From: Janthinobacterium sp. 64
GTDB lineage: Bacteria > Pseudomonadota > Gammaproteobacteria > Burkholderiales > Burkholderiaceae_D
DNA: 64,000 bases
Reading direction: 5' to 3'
NCBI RefSeq assembly: GCF_002813325.1
Contig: NZ_PHUG01000001.1
Span: 5,642,001 to 5,706,000 of the forward strand
The first letter of the stretch is position 1. Every line of letters starts with the position of its first letter. Shown in pieces: positions 34,509 through 44,035 of the stretch. The position numbers and the translations under genes are program-made. The notes under the pieces are model-generated. The model saw nothing but the letters and a program-made list of their open reading frames with translations. It did no database searches and was not told the origin of the DNA.

Positions 34509-35783
34509 CTACTCCAGCGGCACGCTGCGGTACTTGTTCACCTCCAGCGCCGACACGGCCGGCGCATCATTGCCCCACGACGCGCGCAGATACGTCACCA
34601 CGGCCGCCACTTCCGCGTCATCCATGACGGGGCCGAACGGCGGCATGCCGTAGGGGCGCGGGTTGCCGCTGGTGCCGGGCGCAAAGCCGCCGTTGAGCAC
34701 GAGGCGGATGGCGTTCACGGCCGACTCCGTCGTCAGCGCGCGGTTGCCGGCCAGCGGCGGGTAGCCGGGCGGCACGCCCTTGCCATCGGCCTGGTGGCAG
34801 CTCGCGCATTGCGCCTCATACAGTTTCGCGCCCAGCGCCAGTTGCTGCGTGGCTTGCTCCGAGGTGCCGCGTGGCGCCTTTTTCGCCGCTTGCGCGGGGC
34901 CGGGCAAGCTTTTCAGGTAGACGGCCATCGCCTGCACGTCGGCCGTGCCCATGTGCTGCAAGCTTTGCCGCACGACTTCCGCCATGGGGCCGAAGACGGT
35001 GGCGCGCGGCGACACGCCCGTTTGCAGCAATTCCACGATATGCGCCGTGTCCCAGTCGCCCAGGCCCGCTTCCGCATCCGACGTCAGCGAGGGCGCGTAC
35101 CAGCCCAGCACGGGGATCAGGCCGCCCGACAGGCCGTCGTCGCTGCCGCCCAGGGTGGTGCGGCTGCTATGGCAGGCGCTGCAGTGGCCCAGGCCCTGCA
35201 CCAGGTAGGCGCCGCGGTTCCACTCCATGCTTTGTGTCGTGAGCGGCTGGTACACGCCCGGCTTGAAATACAGCGCGCGCCAGGCGGCCAGCGCGATCTG
35301 CTGGTTGTAGGGGAAGCGCAGCGCGTGCGGCGCGTTCGTCTGCCTGTGCGGCGGCACGCTCTGGAAATACGCGTACAGCGCGTCGCTGTCCTCGCGCCGC
35401 ACCTTGGTGTAGCTGGTGTAGGGAAAGGCTGGATACAGCAGCCGGCCATCCTTCGACTTGCCGTTGTGGATGGCGCGCCAGAAATCGTCGGCCGTCCAGC
35501 TGCCGATGCCCGTTTCCTTGTCGGCCGTGAGGTTGGGCGAGAGCACCTTGCCGAACGGCGTCTGCAAGGCGCGTCCACCCGCGTAGGGCACGCCGCCGCG
35601 CGTCGTGTGGCACGCCATGCAGTCGCCCGCCTTGGCCAGGTAGGCGCCGCGCGCGACCAGCTGTTGCTGGCTCAGGGTGCTGGCCACGGCGGGCGGGCCG
35701 ATGTCGTCGTCCGGGTACAGCAGGAATGTGGCGCTGCCGCCGGCAATCAGCAGCAAGCCGGCCGCGATCATCCATTTCTTCAT
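34509..35783 (-). CDS. Tri-haem c-type cytochrome, alcohol/gluconate dehydrogenase subunit type
   Basis: Membrane-anchored periplasmic cytochrome of 424 aa. The N-terminal helix (MIAAGLLLIAGGSATFLL) is followed by three CXXCH haem sites: CMACH (~57), CSACH (~205) and CASCH (~330). Segments such as LSPNLTADKETGIGSWTADD and WNRGAYLVQGLGHCSACH match the cytochrome subunits of membrane alcohol or FAD-dependent gluconate/GMC dehydrogenases. No dehydrogenase gene is next to it. It overlaps the end of the cytochrome gene before it (ATGA), so the pair is one operon. Confidence 0.88.
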   Translation of the reverse strand: MKKWMIAAGLLLIAGGSATFLLYPDDDIGPPAVASTLSQQQLVARGAYLAKAGDCMACHTTRGGVPYAGGRALQTPFGKVLSPNLTADKETGIGSWTADDFWRAIHNGKSKDGRLLYPAFPYTSYTKVRREDSDALYAYFQSVPPHRQTNAPHALRFPYNQQIALAAWRALYFKPGVYQPLTTQSMEWNRGAYLVQGLGHCSACHSSRTTLGGSDDGLSGGLIPVLGWYAPSLTSDAEAGLGDWDTAHIVELLQTGVSPRATVFGPMAEVVRQSLQHMGTADVQAMAVYLKSLPGPAQAAKKAPRGTSEQATQQLALGAKLYEAQCASCHQADGKGVPPGYPPLAGNRALTTESAVNAIRLVLNGGFAPGTSGNPRPYGMPPFGPVMDDAEVAAVVTYLRASWGNDAPAVSALEVNKYRSVPLE

Positions 35784-36493
35784 GGCGCCACCTGCGCGGT
35801 AGAACCTGGCACGCCGCCGCAGTGCAGCGGCAAGGGCAGGGTGATGCCGCTGGCGGGACGCGCGTCGGCGCTGGCCACCTGCGTGCCCAGCCAGGCCGAG
35901 ACGGCGCCCACGTCCGCGTCCGACAGGCGCTGCGCCACTTGCGCCATGCAGTCGGGTGCATGGGCGCGGCGGATGCCGTTCTTCCAGGCGCCTAGCTGGG
36001 CGTTGATGTAGTCGCGGGGCAAGCCCAGCAAGCCGGGGATGGCGGGCGCCACGCCGGCCAGTTTATCGCCATGGCAGGAGATGCAGGCGGGAATCTTTTT
36101 GCCCGCATCGCCATGCAGCACCAGCTGCTTGCCACGCGCCAGGGCCGTCGTGCCCGCGCTGCTGGGCTGGGCCGGCGGCGGGGCAGGGTGCTGCGCCGAA
36201 AAATACTCGGCGATTTCGCGCAGGTAATCGTCGGGCAAATGCTCGACCATGTAGTTCATCATCGGATACTGGCGTCTTCCCTCGCGGAAATTGAGCAGCT
36301 GGTTGTACAGATAGCCTGCAGGTTTACCGGCGATGCGGGGAAAGAAGGCGTCGTGGCGTTCCTTGGGTGCATGGCAGGCCGTGCATGCCTTGATGCGCTG
36401 TTCCAGGCTGTCGTGGCTGGCAGAGATGGCAGCGGGCGCGGCTATGGCCAGCATCAGCGCGAGGGGGAAATGCAGTAGCATGGAAAGTCGCAT
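35780..36493 (-). CDS. Di-haem cytochrome c (c4-like)
   Basis: Exported protein of 237 aa. Signal peptide (LALMLAIAAPAAISAS) and two CXXCH sites, CTACHAPKERH (~39) and CISCHGDKLAG (~137), in the double-domain layout of cytochrome c4. Methionines such as YPMMNYMV could be axial ligands. It is the first gene of a two-gene operon with the tri-haem cytochrome and divergent from a MocR regulator 140 bp away. Confidence 0.85.
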   Translation of the reverse strand: MRLSMLLHFPLALMLAIAAPAAISASHDSLEQRIKACTACHAPKERHDAFFPRIAGKPAGYLYNQLLNFREGRRQYPMMNYMVEHLPDDYLREIAEYFSAQHPAPPPAQPSSAGTTALARGKQLVLHGDAGKKIPACISCHGDKLAGVAPAIPGLLGLPRDYINAQLGAWKNGIRRAHAPDCMAQVAQRLSDADVGAVSAWLGTQVASADARPASGITLPLPLHCGGVPGSTAQVAP

Positions 36494-36633
36494 GGAAAGA
36501 TCACCTGTCTCGTCGGTCTGTGTCGCGTGCCGGTGTTGCTGCCCGGATGTTGTTACCCTAGCATATAACGGGCGCTGTCACTGTGACAGGATCAGTTGTG
36601 CAATAAAAATACGGATCAGTTTGAGGAGCAGGG
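36494..36633. promoter_or_regulatory. Divergent control region between cytochromes and MocR gene
   Basis: 140 bp separate the two start codons. The stretch is locally A/T-richer (TATAACGGGCGCTGTCACTGTGACAGG region, 36560-36591) and includes the inverted repeat CTGTCAC-TGTGACAG (36575-36589). GAGGAG at 36623 serves the MocR start. A MocR operator here is plausible but not shown. Confidence 0.4.
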
Positions 36634-38052
36634 TTGAAACGATATGAGGAATTGGCGGAAGAAGTCGCCGCCATGATCAGCACGCAGCTGTTGCTGCCTG
36701 GTGACAAGTTGCCTTCCGTGCGCCAGCAGCATGCGCGCAGGGGCGTGAGCCCGTCGACGGTGTTCCAGGCCTATTATTTGCTCGAAGCGCGCGGCATGAT
36801 CGTCTCGCGTCCCCGCTCCGGCTATTACGTGGCGCCGCAGCGCGCCGCGCTGGCGCCCGAGCCGGACAGCTCGCGCCCGCTCGATGCCAGTACCACCGTC
36901 GACGTCAGCGACCTCGTCTTCGAGGTGCTGGGTGCCGTAGGCGCGCGCGATATCGTGCCGTTCGGTTCGGCGTTTCCCAGCCCGCACCTGTTCCCGATGG
37001 AAAAACTGGCGCGGGCCGTGTCGGCCAGCATGCGCCGCCTCGATCCGTGGAGCACGGTCACGGATCTATCCCTGGGCAATGCGGAATTGCGCCGCCAGAT
37101 CGCGCTGCGCTACCAGCTCGACGGCTTGCTCGTTTCCAGCGACGACATCGTCATCACGAATGGCGCGCTGGAAGCGCTGAACCTGTGCCTGCAAGCCGTC
37201 ACGCGGCCCGGCGACACGGTGCTGATCGAGTCGCCCAGCTTCTATGCCTGTTTGCAGGCGCTGGAGCGGCTGGAGCTCAAGGCCGTCGAGATCGCCACCA
37301 GCCCGCGCGACGGCGTCGATCTGGCGGCGCTGGAAGAGTTGCTGCAGCGCCACCAGCCCAAGGCGTGCTGGCTGATGACGAGTTTCCAGAATCCCCTGGG
37401 CAGCCTGATGTCGCCGGAAAAGAAACGCGCACTGGTGGCACTGCTGGCGCGCCATGGCGTGCCGCTGATCGAGGATGACGTGTATGGCGAGCTGTACTTT
37501 GGCAAGCAGCGCCCCGGCCTGACGAAAAGCCACGATGGCGCGGGTCTGGTCATGCATTGCAGCTCGTTTTCCAAGACCCTGGCGCCCGGTTTCCGCCTGG
37601 GCTGGGCAGTGGCGGGCCGCTACGCGCGCCAGGTCGAGCGCTTGAAACTGACCACCAGCCTGTCGGCGCCGATACCGCTGCAGATGGCGCTGGCCGATTA
37701 CCTGGCGCACGGCGGCTACGACCGCCATTTGCGCCAGCTGCGGCTGACCCTGGCGGCGCAGCAAAACACCATGCTGCAAGCCATCGCCGTGCATTTTCCG
37801 CCCGGCACGCGGGTCACGCGGCCGCAGGGCGGCTATTTTGTCTGGGTGGAAATGCCTATCGGCATCGATGCGCTGGCCTTGCACCGCAGCGCGCTGGCGG
37901 CCGGCATCAGCATCGCGCCCGGCCCCATCTTTTCCGCCACGCGCGCGTTTCGCCATTGCATCCGCCTCAATTACGGCCACCCGTGGAGCGCGCAGCTGGA
38001 AGAAGCCATCGCCACGCTGGGGCGGCTGGCGGCGCAGCAGCTGGCGCCGTAG
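36634..38052 (+). CDS. MocR/PdxR-type regulator (GntR HTH fused to PLP aminotransferase fold)
   Basis: Protein of 472 aa. An N-terminal GntR winged helix (LLLPGDKLPSVRQQHARRG, PSTVFQAYYLLEARGMI, residues ~5-70) is joined to a class I aminotransferase domain with the PLP lysine in HCSSFSKTLAPGFRLGW (about residue 315) and the cofactor-site DDVYGELYF. The start is TTG 36634 with GAGGAG 5 bases before it. MocR proteins sense PLP or amino-compounds. Being divergent from two cytochrome genes is not a usual setting. Confidence 0.9.
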   Translation: MKRYEELAEEVAAMISTQLLLPGDKLPSVRQQHARRGVSPSTVFQAYYLLEARGMIVSRPRSGYYVAPQRAALAPEPDSSRPLDASTTVDVSDLVFEVLGAVGARDIVPFGSAFPSPHLFPMEKLARAVSASMRRLDPWSTVTDLSLGNAELRRQIALRYQLDGLLVSSDDIVITNGALEALNLCLQAVTRPGDTVLIESPSFYACLQALERLELKAVEIATSPRDGVDLAALEELLQRHQPKACWLMTSFQNPLGSLMSPEKKRALVALLARHGVPLIEDDVYGELYFGKQRPGLTKSHDGAGLVMHCSSFSKTLAPGFRLGWAVAGRYARQVERLKLTTSLSAPIPLQMALADYLAHGGYDRHLRQLRLTLAAQQNTMLQAIAVHFPPGTRVTRPQGGYFVWVEMPIGIDALALHRSALAAGISIAPGPIFSATRAFRHCIRLNYGHPWSAQLEEAIATLGRLAAQQLAP

Positions 38053-38058
38053 GGGAAG

Positions 38059-38487
38059 TCAGCCGGGACGGCCGGGCAGGGCGAGAAAGGCGCTAAAGTC
38101 GGGCGCCACCATGCTGGCGGCCCCCGTTTCATGCGACCACAGCACGACCACCGGCTCGCCCGACGGCCCGATGTGGGCATAGTCGAAACAATAGCAGTCG
38201 CCCGTGCCGAATTGCGCGAAGGGCAGCAGGCTGGCGCAATCGATGCCGCTGCCGGCGAAGTTGTCCAGCCACGCCTGCCAGCCTTCGCGGTAGTGTCGGT
38301 CGATCGATTCCCAGGTCTTGCGCGGATTGTCCGCGTCGTAGACGGGAAACAAGGTCAGGGCGCCCAGTGCGCGGCCATTGTTGGCCAGCAGCCACGCAGC
38401 GTGCGATGGCGGCAACGCGCGGCCCAGCGCCTGTGCTGCAGCGGCGATGGCTGCGGCGCTGGTGCCGGTGCTGTTTTTCCTGCGCAT
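38059..38487 (-). CDS. SMI1/KNR4-like protein
   Basis: Protein of 142 aa. PPSHAAWLLANNGRALG near the start and GDCYCFDYAHIGPSGEPVVV with ETGAASMVAPDFSAFL near the end match the SUKH (SMI1/KNR4) fold, best known for immunity proteins against contact-dependent or T6SS nuclease toxins. No toxin gene is adjacent, so a different housekeeping role is possible. It lies 16 bp after the exonuclease gene on the same strand. Confidence 0.75.
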   Translation of the reverse strand: MRRKNSTGTSAAAIAAAAQALGRALPPSHAAWLLANNGRALGALTLFPVYDADNPRKTWESIDRHYREGWQAWLDNFAGSGIDCASLLPFAQFGTGDCYCFDYAHIGPSGEPVVVLWSHETGAASMVAPDFSAFLALPGRPG

Positions 38488-38503
38488 GCGATGGACGCTG
38501 GAA

Positions 38504-39154
38504 TCAGGCCGGGGAAGCGGGCGCAGCGGGCGGCGCAGCGGCCGGACGCGGGGCTTTTTGCGGCGTGACTTTACCGCCGTCGGCGATCCAGCGGCGGTAC
38601 ACGCGCAGAGCTACTTGCGCATCGTCGGCCGCGTACAGGATCTGCTTTTCCGTCAGGCGCGAGGTGGCCCAGTTGGTGGTGGAGATCTTTTTCGATTTCT
38701 GCAGGTGCAGGCCGAAGAACTTGGCCACGGCCGTCTTGGCGCCCAGGTCGTTGCGCTGGCCGCCGCGCAGGGCGACGGACAGGTCCAGCACTTGCGCTGG
38801 AACAATGCCCAGCTTGTTGCGCAGGCGCTTGACGTCGTCGGACAGGCCAAAGCCCACCTTCAGGGTGGTGGCCGATTCGAGGATGGCTTTCAGTTCGGCC
38901 AGGGCCGGCGCCGGCGTGCTGCCCACCTGGAACAGGTAGGCGATGTCGTCGGTGGCCAGCTGGATCAGGTGCGGGCCCGTGGAGGACTCGCCCTTGACGA
39001 ACGTCGGCTTCGATTCCGTATCGAAGCCGATGGCATCGGCGGCCAGCAGGGCGGCCATGGCTGCCCTGGCATCGTCACTGGTGCGTACCAGTTTGACGTG
39101 GTCGAGTGCAATGCCTTGATACGGGGGCAGTGGCGGTGCGGCAGCTGTGTCCAT
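38504..39154 (-). CDS. 3'-5' exonuclease, RNase D/DEDD type
   Basis: Protein of 216 aa. Exo I motif AIGFDTESKPTF (the DxE pair), Exo II-type VGFGLSDDVKRL and a C-terminal YAADDAQVALRVYRRW with the YxxxD Exo III pattern give a complete DEDDy site. It lacks the HRDC domain of full RNase D. Substrate (RNA or DNA) is undetermined. A Pro/Ala-rich tail ends the protein. It lies 9 bp after proQ. Confidence 0.87.
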   Translation of the reverse strand: MDTAAAPPLPPYQGIALDHVKLVRTSDDARAAMAALLAADAIGFDTESKPTFVKGESSTGPHLIQLATDDIAYLFQVGSTPAPALAELKAILESATTLKVGFGLSDDVKRLRNKLGIVPAQVLDLSVALRGGQRNDLGAKTAVAKFFGLHLQKSKKISTTNWATSRLTEKQILYAADDAQVALRVYRRWIADGGKVTPQKAPRPAAAPPAAPASPA

Positions 39155-39163
39155 GAAACCGGA

Positions 39164-39658
39164 TCAGCCTTTGCGCGAGAATTTCGCGGTCAGCTGATTC
39201 AGTTTTTCCAGGCGCAAACGGTTCGCTTCTTCGGCGGCGGCCGCGTCGCGTTCGGCTTTCTTGCGCTCGGCTTCTTTCTTGAAGCGCTGCTGCAATACTT
39301 GCGTGGCGTGGTCGCGGTGGGTTTGCGTCACTTCCGCGCCGGCAGTGCCGTCGAGGTCGTAGCGGATCTTGGCTTTTTCCATCATGCGCAGGTAGCGCAG
39401 CGAACCCGTGTGGATGCCCAACGCCGTGCGCATCAGCTTGCGGTCCAGGTCCGGCAGGCGCGCCAGGATCTGCTTGTCGATACCGATCGACAAGGGCAGG
39501 CAATCGCGGAATGGCGGGAATTGCTCCTGGAACTGCTTGAGCAGCGCGCGCGCGGTCAGGCCGGCAGGTGCCGGCGTGGTCGCCGCTGGGGCTGCATCGA
39601 CTGGCGTGTCAGGAGTGGTGGCTTGCTGGTCTGGCGTGGAGCTGGTCATCGACATCAT
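39164..39658 (-). CDS. proQ: ProQ/FinO-family RNA chaperone
   Basis: RNA-binding protein of about 164 aa. The FinO-like core covers residues ~20-115 (LLKQFQEQFPPFRDCLPLSIGID, LMRTALGIHTGSLRYLRMM) with an Ala-rich N-terminal tail and a coiled, basic C-terminus (KKEAERKKAERDAAAAEEANRL split by short gaps). ATGs at 39658, 39655 and 39649 are all possible starts and none has a clear ribosome site. A candidate small RNA is encoded divergently upstream. Confidence 0.88.
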   Translation of the reverse strand: MMSMTSSTPDQQATTPDTPVDAAPAATTPAPAGLTARALLKQFQEQFPPFRDCLPLSIGIDKQILARLPDLDRKLMRTALGIHTGSLRYLRMMEKAKIRYDLDGTAGAEVTQTHRDHATQVLQQRFKKEAERKKAERDAAAAEEANRLRLEKLNQLTAKFSRKG

Positions 39659-39782
39659 TGGTTGGGCTATAAAAGGGGAGCATAGCACGCGCCACAGGCA
39701 AGTGCATTGTCTTTTTTGGCAACTTGCGCACAGATAAGCGGGTCCGTACGACAGTGCATGCAGCGCGAAATGCGGGAAATGT

Positions 39783-40012
39783 GTATAATGTCGGCTTGCG
39801 CTGATGACTGGACCCTGTTTTTGAAGGTCTGGCTCAGGTGTGCAGGGGATAGGAGCAGTGCGGTGCAGGGCCATCATTATTGATATTTTTGATATCAGAT
39901 ATTTTGCTTATCAATTATCCAGATAACTGGCCTTCGTGCATAATCTTGCTCTCCGCTGTGTCTTCACTGAACAACAATAGATTCAAGCCCGTTCTGGTAC
40001 GGGCTTTTTTTC
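39783..40012 (+). ncRNA. Candidate small RNA or terminated leader upstream of rpoD
   Basis: A TATAAT -10 element at 39783-39788 is followed by about 200 nt without a convincing ORF, then by a clean terminator (39985-40012). A transcript of roughly 215 nt would end before rpoD. No good -35 is seen at the expected distance, and I recognise no known RNA family. The prediction rests on promoter-like and terminator-like signals only. Confidence 0.35.
39985..40012 (+). terminator. Intrinsic terminator upstream of rpoD
   Basis: AAGCCCGT-TCTGGT-ACGGGCTT followed by TTTTTT: 8-bp perfect stem. It faces the rpoD gene and lies about 215 bp before it, so it must end a separate upstream transcript or attenuate rpoD. 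Confidence 0.8.
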
Positions 40013-40111
40013 ATTCCGCAATGTACATCGCTTATTTATCTGATCCGGCTTCGGCCCCGCCGCCCTCATCACGGGATGCGCGGGCTTTGAGCGCCCTGAT
40101 AAGCAGGCGCC

Positions 40112-40129
40112 GCTGCCGTTAACGGCAGC
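40112..40129. repeat. Perfect palindrome in the rpoD leader
   Basis: GCTGCCGTT|AACGGCAGC, an 18-bp palindrome with no loop, 97 bp before the rpoD start. It has no T run, so it is not a terminator. It could be a protein-binding site or a leader hairpin. Confidence 0.4.
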
Positions 40130-40225
40130 CGCAACAATACGCTCCATCGAGTCCGGTTTCGCAGGCTTAGGTGGAATCATTCACTTCGCGCCGACACCAT
40201 CTGGTCTCGCATTAAGAGATATCTC

Positions 40226-42775
<2,550 letters not shown>

Positions 42776-42793
42776 TCGTACGGCAAGCAAACA

Positions 42794-42821
42794 AAAAAAA
42801 GAGGCGCAAGCCTCTTTTTTT
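42794..42821. terminator. Terminator between rpoD and the HAF-repeat gene
   Basis: AAAAAAAGAGGC-GCAA-GCCTCTTTTTTT, perfect 12-bp stem with T runs on both strands. Confidence 0.92.
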
Positions 42822-42840
42822 ACGTCTGTAGCATGCCTTC

Positions 42841-43980
42841 CTACATGAAACGCGTGCGCGCGCCCAGCAGGCCCAGGCGATAGTTGCGCTGCAATTTGTA
42901 CAGCACCACGCCGCTGGCGGAGATGAGGATGGTGATGAACAGCCAGTCCAGTGGATTGCTGCGCTGCGGTGCGGGCGCCGCTTGCGACGGCACGGCGAAG
43001 GCCTGGAACTTGTGCCCCGTGTAGATGGCGCCGACCACCAGGCCCGCATCGGTGATCTTGTTGGTCAGGTACAGGCCGTCGTCGCGGCGGCGCACCGTCA
43101 TCACGCCTTCCTTGTAGACAAAGGTCATCGGTTCAAAGCCTTTGATGCTGACGCTGCCGACGACGTGTCCGGCCGCGTTGACTGCCGTGGCGTAGCTGTC
43201 GCCCTGGCCGATCATGGCGCCCAGGTCGAGCATGCGCTTGCCATCCCAGGCAAACGCGTGCCAGCGGCGCTTCTCCGTTTCCGACGCGCCCACGACCAGG
43301 CCTGCGTCATTGATGGCGGTGGCTGAACTGATGCGTCCGCCGGGCAGGGTGCCGATTTCCTGCATGCCCGTGCCGGGGCGGTAGACGAAGGCGCGGCGGT
43401 AGCCGTCGCCGCGCTGCGCCGTGCCGACCACTACGCCATGGCTGTTCAGGCCGCTGGCATAGCTGCTGGCGCCGCCCAGGGTACCCAGGTCTTGCAGGCT
43501 GTGGTCGGCTTTCGTCACAAAGGCGTGGAAATCGCCGGCGCTGGTGTCGGCATAGCCGGCGATCATGCCGTCGCGCGTGATGGCCGTGGCATAGCTGCTG
43601 GTGCCGCCCAGGGTGCCCAGGTCGCGCATGCCGCCCGCTGCTTCAAAGCGGAAGGCATGCCAGGCGCCGCTGGCCGTTTGCGCCGAGCCCACCACCACGC
43701 CATGGGTATTGATGGCCTTGGTAAAGCCTTCATTGCCGCCCAGGGTGCCCAGTTCGCGGAGGCGGCCATGCTGATAGGTCACGGCGCGGCGCCGTCCTTC
43801 TTCTTCCATGATGATGCCGGCCACCAGGCCGGCCGGGTTCAGGTCGGATGCGATGCTGCCATTGCCATCCCTTTCACCAAAGCCGCGTTCGGCATAGATG
43901 GTGGCGCTGGCGGTGGGGATGGCGGCCAGCAGGAGCAGGCCGAGCAGTGGGGCGGGGAAGCAGGCGAACCGTGGCGGCAT
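42841..43980 (-). CDS. HAF-repeat exported protein with C-terminal membrane anchor
   Basis: Protein of 379 aa. A signal peptide (PLLGLLLLAAIPTASA) is followed by about seven HAF-type repeats. Each has a LGTLGG-like turn (LRELGTLGG, MRDLGTLGG, LQDLGTLGG, MQEIGTLPGG) and an AIN..G.VVG strand, giving a beta-propeller-like array. The C-terminus has a Pro-rich spacer, a membrane helix (LDWLFITILISASGVVLY) and a basic tail, like a membrane anchor or sorting signal, but without a PEP-CTERM or LPXTG motif. Function is unknown; HAF proteins are often extracellular. Confidence 0.82.
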   Translation of the reverse strand: MPPRFACFPAPLLGLLLLAAIPTASATIYAERGFGERDGNGSIASDLNPAGLVAGIIMEEEGRRRAVTYQHGRLRELGTLGGNEGFTKAINTHGVVVGSAQTASGAWHAFRFEAAGGMRDLGTLGGTSSYATAITRDGMIAGYADTSAGDFHAFVTKADHSLQDLGTLGGASSYASGLNSHGVVVGTAQRGDGYRRAFVYRPGTGMQEIGTLPGGRISSATAINDAGLVVGASETEKRRWHAFAWDGKRMLDLGAMIGQGDSYATAVNAAGHVVGSVSIKGFEPMTFVYKEGVMTVRRRDDGLYLTNKITDAGLVVGAIYTGHKFQAFAVPSQAAPAPQRSNPLDWLFITILISASGVVLYKLQRNYRLGLLGARTRFM

Positions 43981-44035
43981 GATAGTTTCCTCAAAGAAAA
44001 AACTTACTATACTTTTTTATGCCGCAAATGCATAC

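Noticed and set aside
39880..40122. 80-codon frame upstream of rpoD
   Set aside because: It runs through a clear terminator (39985-40012) and has no ribosome site.
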